The notes under the pieces: model-generated
What the model saw: the letters and a program-made list of their open reading frames with translations, nothing else
The model's database searches: none
Told to the model about the DNA's origin: nothing
Program-made: the position numbers and the translations under genes
From: Candidatus Aminicenantota bacterium
GTDB lineage: Bacteria > Acidobacteriota > Aminicenantia > UBA2199
Length of the DNA: 6,170 nt
Direction of reading: 5' to 3'
Assembly (NCBI GenBank): GCA_023136725.1
Contig: JAGLQR010000112.1
Coordinates: 1-6,170, forward strand
Part shown: positions 1-5,831 of the stretch, in pieces
How positions within the stretch are numbered: the stretch's first letter is position 1
How the letters are laid out: each line of letters opens with the position of its first letter

Positions 1-6
1 TTTGCT

Positions 7-81
7 ATGCCGGAAAACCTGCAGGGTAACTCCGGAAACAGGGTTGCCTCCCGTGTTTGGAAAGGAGAGCTCACCGGGCAT
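7..81 (+). ncRNA. Moco RNA motif riboswitch aptamer, compact P3-less (Tuco-like) form
   Basis: The segment holds the conserved core I recall for the Moco RNA motif: GCCTCCCG at 46-53, a short loop, then GGAAAGG at 59-65, the same arrangement as in the E. coli moaA leader. A closing stem P1 can form between 7-13 (ATGCCGG) and 74-81 (CCGGGCAT, one bulged G). A second stem can form between 16-21 and 39-45 with a bulged G. In the E. coli RNA a P3 hairpin sits just before the CTCCCG strand; here only about three bases (GTT, 43-45) separate the P2 strand from GCCTCCCG, so P3 is absent. P3-less members have been proposed to sense tungsten cofactor rather than molybdenum cofactor. The position directly ahead of a tungstate/molybdate importer fits. 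Ligand identity is inference; family assignment is strong. Confidence 0.9.
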
Positions 82-101
82 TTTGCCTAAAGAAAGATCT
101 C

Positions 102-126
102 CTTCCATATTTTATTGATATGGAGG
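102..126 (+). promoter_or_regulatory. Shine-Dalgarno-sequestering hairpin (riboswitch expression platform)
   Basis: Bases 102-110 pair with 118-126 in nine consecutive pairs, one of them G-U, around a seven-base loop (111-117). The 3' arm contains GGAGG (122-126), the Shine-Dalgarno of wtpA, five bases before its ATG at 132, so the hairpin would block ribosome binding. The 5' arm overlaps bases 98-106 (TCTCCTTCC), which can instead pair with 59-68 of the aptamer core with one bulged A. The two pairings cannot coexist, so ligand that stabilises the aptamer should free the 5' arm to close the hairpin and turn translation off. Five Ts (127-131) follow the stem, so a weak terminator role is also possible. 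Confidence 0.75.
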
Positions 127-131
127 TTTTT

Positions 132-1109
132 ATGAATTTTAAGGTATCCCCTTTTGCCATCCTTGCAGCATTTCTATTGTTTAGTTTCTCCTGTTCCGGA
201 TCAACCGACAGCTTCTCATCAGATAAAGAGATCAAATTGTTGGTTGTTCATGCAGGGTCTCTTTCGATCCCTTTTAAAGGGATCTCAAAAGAGTTCATGA
301 AGGCCTGTCCGGAAGTAGAGGTTATGCTTGAAAGTTATGGAAGCAGGACTGCTGCACGTCAGGTCTCTGATCTTAAACGTGAAGTGGATGTACTTGCCTC
401 GGCTGATTCCGATGTCATCAGAAAATTACTATACCCGGAATACGCTGATTTTTGTATCGACTTCACTACGAATGAAATGGTTTTAGTTTATACAAGTAAG
501 AGTTTGTTCAAGGAAGAGATAAATATGTCCAACTGGTTCGATATAATTCTAAGGGACGGGGTTGAGTTCGGCCATTCGGATCCTGATTCCGATCCCTGCG
601 GGTACAGATCTGTTCTGACGATGAAGCTTGCAGAAAAGCATTATGGGAAGAAAGGTTTATATGAGTTGTTCAGAGCAAATACAAAGAAGAAAAATATCCG
701 GCCCAAAGAAGTAGACCTTCTTGCAATGATCGAAACAGGAGAGCTGGATTACCTTTTCATATACAGAAGTGTAGCCGAACAGCACCGGTTGAACTATGTT
801 GTTCTTCCGCCTGAGGTAAACCTTGTGTCAAATGATCTGGCCGGTTTTTACTCTGAAGTTTCTATTGATATCACCGGCAAAAGACCGGGAGAATTGATCA
901 GAAAAAGAGGGTCTCCCATGGTTTACGGGCTAACTATTCCGAATAGTGTAAAAAACAGAAAATGGGCAATAAAATTCATCGATTTTATTTTCGGAGTTAA
1001 GGGAAGGAAGATAATGAAAGAGAGCGGCCAGCCGGTTCTTATAACGCCGGCTGCTGATAATCCCGGATCGGTTCCGGAAGAGTTGAGGAAGTACCTTGAA
1101 GTTAAATGA
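132..1109 (+). CDS. wtpA: Tungstate/molybdate ABC transporter substrate-binding lipoprotein (WtpA family)
   Basis: Periplasmic or membrane-anchored oxyanion receptor, 325 aa from ATG 132. This start is chosen because GGAGG lies five bases upstream; in-frame TTG 57 and ATG 120 lie inside the riboswitch or hairpin and lack ribosome sites. Residues 1-20 are a signal peptide (Lys4, then hydrophobic 8-20) ending in SFSC with Cys21, a loose lipobox. The mature protein opens with VVHAGSLSIPF (38-48), then the Wtp signatures DVLASAD (86-92), NEMVLVYT (114-121), DPCGYRS (154-160), RPKEVDLL (190-197) and DYLFIYRSVAEQH (206-218). Asp154 and Glu193 probably match the two carboxylates that complete octahedral coordination of tungstate or molybdate in archaeal WtpA/ModA. 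The stretch between them is about 19 residues shorter than in the archaeal proteins as I recall them. First gene of the operon; overlaps wtpB by four bases (ATGA). Sequence alone does not separate W from Mo preference. Confidence 0.93.
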   Translation: MNFKVSPFAILAAFLLFSFSCSGSTDSFSSDKEIKLLVVHAGSLSIPFKGISKEFMKACPEVEVMLESYGSRTAARQVSDLKREVDVLASADSDVIRKLLYPEYADFCIDFTTNEMVLVYTSKSLFKEEINMSNWFDIILRDGVEFGHSDPDSDPCGYRSVLTMKLAEKHYGKKGLYELFRANTKKKNIRPKEVDLLAMIETGELDYLFIYRSVAEQHRLNYVVLPPEVNLVSNDLAGFYSEVSIDITGKRPGELIRKRGSPMVYGLTIPNSVKNRKWAIKFIDFIFGVKGRKIMKESGQPVLITPAADNPGSVPEELRKYLEVK

Positions 1110-1858
1110 AAACTAAACACATATTTGTTTTGCCGGGTATTTTGCTGCTGCTCTTTCTTGGATACCCCCTTATAAAGATGATCTTTGATGTCGATCCTAA
1201 GATACTTCTTGATACTGCAAAAGAAAAAGAGGTTATGGATTCGATAGTGCTTACCCTTCGGGCCTCGCTTTTTTCGACTATCGCTGCTCTTTTTACCGGT
1301 ATTCCACTTGCATATGTTTTTGCAAGGAAGGAATTTCCCGGGAAAAAATTCCTTGAGGGGCTTATTGATATCCCCGTTATCATTCCACATACTGCTGTCG
1401 GTATCGCTCTCCTTTCGGCATGGGGAAGGCATTCACAGATAAATAAATTAACCGGGATCAATATCGTAGGAACTGAGGTTGCGATATCAATGGCAATGTT
1501 CTTTGTATCCGTCCCTTTTCTTGTGAATTCGGTCAAGAGTGGATTTCGATTGATTGATCCCAGATATGAAAATACAGCCATTACATTGGGTGCATCTCCC
1601 TGGCAGGCATTTTATACGGTAAGTCTCCCGATGGTAAAAAAATCTATTATATCAGGCTCAATTATGATGTGGGGGAGGGGGATTTCGGAATTCGGCGCAG
1701 TAATAATCCTTGCTTATCATCCTGTCACGGCTCCGGTTTTAATATTTGAAAGATTTCAGAATTTCGGGTTGCAATATGCCCTTCCCGTCACGGTGATAAT
1801 GATCGGCATCAGTCTTGTTATATTTTTTCTTGTCCGGATATATGAAGGGCGGAAATAA
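1106..1858 (+). CDS. wtpB: Tungstate/molybdate ABC transporter permease (WtpB/ModB family)
   Basis: Inner-membrane channel subunit, 250 aa, expected to work as a homodimer with WtpA outside and WtpC in the cytoplasm. About six hydrophobic spans are visible, roughly 6-25, 48-72, 86-106, 122-143, 180-202 and 222-244, a normal size for this family. The cytoplasmic EAA loop that docks the ATPase is clear at 155-176: Glu155, Ala158, the invariant Gly162, then SPWQAFYTVSLPM. It is followed by the family-typical WGRGISEFGAV (189-199). The ATG overlaps the TGA of wtpA, and only a poorly spaced GAGGA (1085-1089) precedes it, so translation is probably coupled to wtpA and would inherit its riboswitch control. 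The stop is three bases before wtpC. ModB/CysT-type permeases are close relatives; assignment to Wtp rests on the adjacent wtpA. Confidence 0.92.
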   Translation: MKTKHIFVLPGILLLLFLGYPLIKMIFDVDPKILLDTAKEKEVMDSIVLTLRASLFSTIAALFTGIPLAYVFARKEFPGKKFLEGLIDIPVIIPHTAVGIALLSAWGRHSQINKLTGINIVGTEVAISMAMFFVSVPFLVNSVKSGFRLIDPRYENTAITLGASPWQAFYTVSLPMVKKSIISGSIMMWGRGISEFGAVIILAYHPVTAPVLIFERFQNFGLQYALPVTVIMIGISLVIFFLVRIYEGRK

Positions 1859-1861
1859 AAA

Positions 1862-2875
1862 ATGAGTATTTCACTAAACAATATCAATAAAAAACTGGGG
1901 AATTTTTTCCTTAAAGATCTGAATTTATCGATTAATGACGGCGAGTATTTTGTCCTTCTCGGCCCCAGCGGTTCCGGAAAAACTAAAATCATCGAAATGA
2001 TCGCCGGGCTGCTCAGACCCGATAGTGGTACGATCTCCGGTGTTGAAGGCGAGAAGATAGGATTGATCTACCAGGACTATATGCTTTTTCCCCATATGAA
2101 TGTATTTGAAAATATATCATATGGATTAAGATTCAGAGATCTGGGCAGGAAAGAGATCAGAGACAGAGTTGTTAAAACTGCCGGGGAATATGGGATATCG
2201 CATCTCCTTGATAAAAGGATAGAAATGTTGTCAGGAGGCGAGAAGCAGAGGACGGCAATTGCCAGAGCTACGATTCTCTCTCCCGGAATATATATATTTG
2301 ATGAGCCTACATCAGCACTCGACAGGAACCTGAAAGAAAAAACACGAATCCTTTTTCGAGAATTGCATAGGAAAACAAAAAAAATATTTGTTCATGTTAC
2401 TCATGATTTTGAGGAGGCTCTCTCTCTTGCTGATAAGATAGGGATCATATTTGACGGTGAGATCGTTCAGACAGGAACACCTGACCAGATATTCTGTTTC
2501 CCTTCATCAAAGCTGGTTGCTGATTTTCTCGGATATAAAAATGTTATTAAAGGAGAAGTGAAGGAGAGTATTTTCAGATCGAATGGTGTTTCACTTATGG
2601 TTAACGGAGAAAATTCATCTTTGTCCTATGTTGCTATAAGATCAGATGATATATTCCTGTCGGAAAAAAAGATCAGCTCATCTGCACGGAATTCATTTCA
2701 TGGAGTTGTTATAGATATAGTGAAAAAATCTACTATTGTTGAAGTTGTGGTTGATATCGGATTCCCCCTCTCTGTTGATATTACAAGAAGATCATTTGTT
2801 GACATGAAAATATCAATAGGAAAAAAGATCTGGGCGACATTTAAGGTTTCCTCGGTAAGGGTGTTCACTCATTAG
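1862..2875 (+). CDS. wtpC: Tungstate/molybdate ABC transporter ATP-binding protein (WtpC/ModC family)
   Basis: Cytoplasmic ATPase powering WtpB, 337 aa. All nucleotide-binding motifs are intact: Walker A GPSGSGKT (34-41), Q-loop Gln71 in IYQDYMLFPH, signature LSGGE (123-127), Walker B IYIFDE (143-148) with D-loop SALD (151-154), and switch His181 in VTHDFEEA. Residues from about 222 form a C-terminal TOBE-like region; VAIRSDDIFLS near 260 resembles the usual start of such oxyanion-sensing modules. In ModC/WtpC relatives this region can bind the anion and lock the transporter, so it may add feedback on top of the riboswitch. The start is ATG three bases after wtpB, with a purine-rich AGGGCGGA just upstream. 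The C-terminal part is more divergent than the ATPase core, so substrate sensing there is inferred. Confidence 0.92.
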   Translation: MSISLNNINKKLGNFFLKDLNLSINDGEYFVLLGPSGSGKTKIIEMIAGLLRPDSGTISGVEGEKIGLIYQDYMLFPHMNVFENISYGLRFRDLGRKEIRDRVVKTAGEYGISHLLDKRIEMLSGGEKQRTAIARATILSPGIYIFDEPTSALDRNLKEKTRILFRELHRKTKKIFVHVTHDFEEALSLADKIGIIFDGEIVQTGTPDQIFCFPSSKLVADFLGYKNVIKGEVKESIFRSNGVSLMVNGENSSLSYVAIRSDDIFLSEKKISSSARNSFHGVVIDIVKKSTIVEVVVDIGFPLSVDITRRSFVDMKISIGKKIWATFKVSSVRVFTH

Positions 2876-2909
2876 ATTAAAATGAAAAAGGGCTGGCTAA
2901 AAGGATAAA

Positions 2910-4097
2910 ATGAAAAAAGAAGAAAAGATGATGTTATTGGAAGAAGCGCAGACAATAATTAACCGGTATGGAAAACAATCCGGAATAGAAGAAGTGTCTC
3001 TGGTTGAGTCGCTCGGAAGGGTATTGGGGGAAGATATTGTCTCCGATATAGAGATGCCTCCATTCAATAAATCCGCCATGGACGGTTATGCGGTTAATTC
3101 CAGGGATAGATCTGATAAATATGAAATAATAGAGACTATACCTGCCGGGAAATTTCCGGAGATGGGGATCAAGCATGGTCAATGCTCAAAGATTATGACA
3201 GGAGCGCCCCTTCCTGAAGGAGCTGACCGGGTCATAAAAGTGGAAGTTACTGAAGAAAAACAGGGGTATATGTATCTGACAGGAGAAGATAAAGTATTTA
3301 ACGTCTGTATTCGTGGAGAGGATATAAAAGCAGGTGACAAGATCCTGGAGAAAGGGAAAATAATGAGATCTCAGGAAATTGGTGCTGCAGCTTCTTTAGG
3401 ATTGAATAAAGTAAATGTATATAAAAAAGTGAAGGCCGGGCTTATCACAACCGGATCGGAAATAAGAGAGCCGGGTGAAGATCTGGGACCCGGTCAAATT
3501 TATAACAGCAACGGATACTCTCTCTCTGCCCAACTGATTAATTCCGGAGCAGAAGTGGCAGATAACAAAATAATCAGGGATAAGAGATCACTCCTGAAGG
3601 ATTCTTTTGAAAAAATGATCGACTCAATGGATCTAACAATTATATCAGGCGGGGTATCTATGGGTGAGTTTGACTTTGTTCCGGAGATTCTTGAAGAACT
3701 CGGAGTCACTATTCATTTCAACAAGGTTGGGATCCAGCCGGGGAAACCGACTCTTTTCGGTACGAAAGGGGATAAGATCATATTCGGACTTCCAGGCAAT
3801 CCTGTCTCCACTTTTGTGATCTTTGAAGTATTGGTCAAACCTGTGTTAATGAGGATGGGCGGGAGTAATTACTCACCAATGATATTGAAGGGAAAGATGG
3901 AGAAAGGATTCAAAAGAAGAAAAACGGAAAGAGATCTTTACCTTCCGGTTCATTATGATAACGGAGTTGTAAGATTGATCGAATATCATGGTTCCGCTCA
4001 TTTTATTGCATTATCAAAATCGAATGGATTATTAAAAATCAAAAGAGGTGTGAGTGAAATACCTCAGGATGAGTTGGTTGATGTTAGACAAATTTAA
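2910..4097 (+). CDS. moeA: Molybdopterin molybdenumtransferase MoeA
   Basis: Inserts molybdate (or tungstate) into adenylylated molybdopterin, the last common step of cofactor assembly; acts in the cytoplasm as a dimer. At 395 aa it is close to the usual 400-410. Visible signatures are PPFNKSAMDGYAV (50-62, with Asp58 matching the essential Asp of this motif in E. coli), IMTGAPLPEGAD (95-106), the MoCF-fold TTGSEI (180-185) and ISGGVSMGEFDFV (245-257), then GIQPGKPTLFG (274-284) and FGLPGNPVS (292-300), with domain IV after about 320. AAGGA (2901-2905) lies four bases before ATG 2910; a second in-frame ATG at 2928 is a weaker alternative. It follows wtpC by 34 bases without a visible terminator. 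Some anaerobes keep two MoeA copies, possibly split between Mo and W; the neighbouring Wtp importer hints at a W role, but nothing in the sequence proves it. Confidence 0.96.
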   Translation: MKKEEKMMLLEEAQTIINRYGKQSGIEEVSLVESLGRVLGEDIVSDIEMPPFNKSAMDGYAVNSRDRSDKYEIIETIPAGKFPEMGIKHGQCSKIMTGAPLPEGADRVIKVEVTEEKQGYMYLTGEDKVFNVCIRGEDIKAGDKILEKGKIMRSQEIGAAASLGLNKVNVYKKVKAGLITTGSEIREPGEDLGPGQIYNSNGYSLSAQLINSGAEVADNKIIRDKRSLLKDSFEKMIDSMDLTIISGGVSMGEFDFVPEILEELGVTIHFNKVGIQPGKPTLFGTKGDKIIFGLPGNPVSTFVIFEVLVKPVLMRMGGSNYSPMILKGKMEKGFKRRKTERDLYLPVHYDNGVVRLIEYHGSAHFIALSKSNGLLKIKRGVSEIPQDELVDVRQI

Positions 4098-4887
4098 CAG
4101 AGAAATAAATTACCTGAGAATATCTGTTACAGACAGATGCAACCTCAGATGTACTTATTGTATGCCCTCTGAAGGGATTCCGAAGAAAAAACATATGGAT
4201 ATCATTTCATATGAAGATATAATCAAAATTGTCAGATCAGCGGTAGAGATAGGGATAAATAAAATACGTATTACCGGTGGAGAACCATTGGTAAGAAAAG
4301 ATATTATCTCATTGATCAAAGGGATCAAATCTGTTCCCGGAGTAAAGGAACTGGTAATTACCACTAATGGTGTACTCCTTGAAAAAATGGCGGAGGATCT
4401 GAAAAGAGCAGGAATTGACCGGATCAATATTTCACTTGATACTCTTGATGAGAAGAAGTATAAGGAATTAGTAAGGGTTGGAGAGATTTCACATGTGCTT
4501 AAAGGTATTGAAAAAGTTATTGAAGCTGGATTTACGGGAACAAAAATAAATATGGTACTTATCCCCGGCTTCAATGATAATGAAATTGAAGATATGAAAA
4601 AGTTCTGCAAAAGCAAGGGCTTATCATTACAGAGGATAAATCACTATTCCCTGCATGATATCAATAGTATTAATAGGAAGTATGAGGCCGAAAGGCCATT
4701 GAAATGTTCTGTTTGTAACCGGATCAGACTCACTTCCGAGGGAAAGCTCAAGCCGTGTCTTTTTTCAGATATTGAGATCCCTCTTGACAAAGATGATCCG
4801 GAGAGATCTCTCAGACAGGCCGTATTGAGTAAACCCCGACATGGGAGCATGAACAACACAAGCGGCAATTGGGAGATTGGTGGTTAG
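4081..4887 (+). CDS. moaA: GTP 3',8-cyclase MoaA, shortened form (radical SAM)
   Basis: First step of pterin cofactor synthesis: radical cyclisation of GTP, with one [4Fe-4S] cluster for SAM and one for GTP. ATG 4081 is chosen because MLDKF then YLRISVTDRCN matches the family N-terminus and AGGATGAG lies upstream; GTG 4054 and ATG 4069 would add unmatched residues inside moeA. Cluster 1 is CNLRCTYC (Cys20, 24, 27), SAM motif TGGEP (65-69), cluster 2 Cys209, Cys212 and Cys226. GTP-contacting Arg13, Arg214 and Arg216 are retained, as is the C-terminal Gly-Gly tail. It is odd in length: 268 aa against about 320-340. The loss lies between LQRINHYSL (183-191) and Cys209, where canonical MoaA has some 50 more residues, including the last barrel elements. 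It resembles a short MoaA subfamily I recall from anaerobes, so it is probably functional. Overlaps moeA by 17 bases. Confidence 0.9.
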   Translation: MLDKFNREINYLRISVTDRCNLRCTYCMPSEGIPKKKHMDIISYEDIIKIVRSAVEIGINKIRITGGEPLVRKDIISLIKGIKSVPGVKELVITTNGVLLEKMAEDLKRAGIDRINISLDTLDEKKYKELVRVGEISHVLKGIEKVIEAGFTGTKINMVLIPGFNDNEIEDMKKFCKSKGLSLQRINHYSLHDINSINRKYEAERPLKCSVCNRIRLTSEGKLKPCLFSDIEIPLDKDDPERSLRQAVLSKPRHGSMNNTSGNWEIGG

Positions 4888-4945
4888 AGGTGATCGGTAT
4901 TGATAAAAATATTGAATTTAAATAAAATTTGTATGTTAGAGGTGA
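4883..4945 (+). repeat. 11-bp direct repeat pair flanking 41 bp before moaC
   Basis: GTTAGAGGTGA occurs exactly at 4883-4893, where it contains the moaA stop codon, and again at 4935-4945, where its AGAGGTG is the moaC Shine-Dalgarno. The copies are 52 bases apart and the bases on either side differ. Removing one unit would leave moaA and moaC about nine bases apart, in line with most other junctions of this operon. The arrangement could reflect a small insertion or duplication, or chance. Confidence 0.6.
4900..4928 (+). promoter_or_regulatory. Candidate sigma70-type internal promoter before moaC
   Basis: TTGATA (4900-4905) and TAAAAT (4923-4928) each match the sigma70 consensus boxes at five of six positions, and the spacer is exactly 17 bases. 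Transcription would begin near 4935, giving a very short leader that still includes the moaC Shine-Dalgarno at 4938-4944. This would make moaC, the MOSC gene and mog partly independent of the riboswitch. The segment is very AT-rich, which raises the chance of an accidental match. Confidence 0.35.
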
Positions 4946-4948
4946 AAA

Positions 4949-5404
4949 ATGAATTTGACACATTTGAATAAAAAAGGTAAGGCCGAGATGGTCGATATCA
5001 GTTCGAAGAAAGTTGTTCACAGAGAAGCGTCGGCATCCGGGAAAATATTTCTTGCAGCTGATACTCTGAATCTGATCAGAGAGAATCTTATCAGCAAAGG
5101 TGATGTTTTGTCAGTGGCCAGAGTGGCGGGAATTTCGGGTGCAAAATCAACTTCTATGCTGATTCCTCTTTGCCACAACATTACTATCAATAAAATAGAT
5201 ATTGAATTCGAAATCGAAAGTGACGGAATATTAATAAAATCGAAAGCTGTTTGTGATGGCAGGACAGGTATTGAGATGGAGGCACTGACAGCTGTTTCTG
5301 TTTCAGCATTGACCATTTATGATATGTGCAAAGCGGTAGATAAAAATATGATAATTTCTGAGATAAAATTAGAGGAGAAAACAAAAAGTGAACTTCAGTA
5401 TTGA
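4949..5404 (+). CDS. moaC: Cyclic pyranopterin monophosphate synthase MoaC
   Basis: Converts the MoaA product, 3',8-cyclo-7,8-dihydro-GTP, into cPMP; a cytoplasmic hexamer in studied species. The 151 aa run almost the full family length and start in the family pattern (LTHLNKKGKAEMVD, 3-16). Catalytic and binding positions are retained: Lys50 in KGDVL, Lys66 in GAKST, His76 in IPLCH, GRTGIEMEALTAVSV (104-118), and Asp125 with Lys128 in YDMCKAVDK. AGAGGTG (4938-4944) lies four bases before ATG 4949. It is separated from moaA by 61 bases, the longest gap in the operon, which contains the direct repeats and a candidate promoter. The end overlaps the MOSC gene by 17 bases. Nothing in the protein is unusual. 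Confidence 0.97.
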   Translation: MNLTHLNKKGKAEMVDISSKKVVHREASASGKIFLAADTLNLIRENLISKGDVLSVARVAGISGAKSTSMLIPLCHNITINKIDIEFEIESDGILIKSKAVCDGRTGIEMEALTAVSVSALTIYDMCKAVDKNMIISEIKLEEKTKSELQY

Positions 5405-5831
5405 ATCAGTTAATATTTCAAGTGAGAAAGGGGTGCAGAAGCACCCAATGAAGATAGCAAGGCTTGTAGAGGATCACGGGATTGAAGGTGATGCTCATGC
5501 CGGGAAATGGCACAGGCAGGTATCTTTTCTTGCTCTGGAATCTATTAATAAAATGAGAGAGAGAGCGGGAGATCTGATTATAAAGAATGGAGATTTTGGT
5601 GAAAATATTATAACAAGAGGGATAGACTGGAGCAAAGTTCGAGTCGGCGGAATGATATCCATAAGTGACACCTTGCTGGAAGTTACTCAGATTGGTAAGG
5701 AGTGCCATTCAGGCTGTGCCATATATGATGCAGTCGGGGAATGTATAATGCCGACAGAAGGAATTTTTGCAAAAGTCATAAAAGGGGGGAGAATAGGTGC
5801 TGAAGATAGCGGTCATTACAGCTTCGGATAG
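5388..5831 (+). CDS. Stand-alone MOSC domain protein, Moco-associated
   Basis: A single MOSC domain of 147 aa with no added N-terminal domain. Matching segments are HGIEGDAHAG (30-39), GDFGENIITRG (68-78) and IGKECHSGC (102-110), where Cys106 is a candidate for the conserved MOSC cysteine, followed by PTEGIFAKVIKGG (122-134). MOSC domains occur in Moco sulfurases, mARC and YiiM-type proteins and bind or deliver pterin cofactor or sulfur; for short stand-alone members the exact job is not settled. Placement between moaC and mog points to handling of molybdopterin or finished cofactor in this pathway. The start is GTG 5388, with AGAGGAG (5371-5377) ten bases upstream, overlapping moaC by 17 bases. 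Its 3' end overlaps mog by 35 bases. Family is clear; function is inferred from context. Confidence 0.9.
   Translation: MNFSIESVNISSEKGVQKHPMKIARLVEDHGIEGDAHAGKWHRQVSFLALESINKMRERAGDLIIKNGDFGENIITRGIDWSKVRVGGMISISDTLLEVTQIGKECHSGCAIYDAVGECIMPTEGIFAKVIKGGRIGAEDSGHYSFG

Noticed and set aside
57..131. N-terminal extension of wtpA from TTG 57 or ATG 120
   Set aside because: These starts lie inside the aptamer core or the sequestor hairpin, have no Shine-Dalgarno, and put extra residues before a clear signal peptide. ATG 132 has GGAGG five bases upstream.
1328..1354. Imperfect inverted repeat AAGGAATTTCCC / GGG-AAAAAA-TTCCTT inside wtpB
   Set aside because: It encodes the ordinary loop KEFPGKKFL between membrane spans and has an uneven A-rich 3' arm; most likely a by-product of coding, without a regulatory position.
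923..1581. Minus-strand open frames at 923-1432 and 1102-1581
   Set aside because: They lie opposite clear wtpA and wtpB coding sequence, show no recognisable domain, and are shadows of the real genes.
2882..2908. Mini-ORF of eight codons (MKKGWLKG) between wtpC and moeA
   Set aside because: No Shine-Dalgarno, no run of regulatory codons, and its end overlaps the moeA ribosome site; probably chance.
4155..4616. 153-codon minus-strand open frame opposite moaA
   Set aside because: Ser/Ile-rich shadow translation of a strongly conserved moaA, with no domain and no ribosome site.
4890..4971. Small frames GTG 4890-4925 (11 aa) and TTG 4900-4971 (23 aa) in the moaA-moaC gap
   Set aside because: No recognisable similarity, weak starts, AT-rich composition, and the second runs into moaC. 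A gene remnant cannot be excluded but is not supported.
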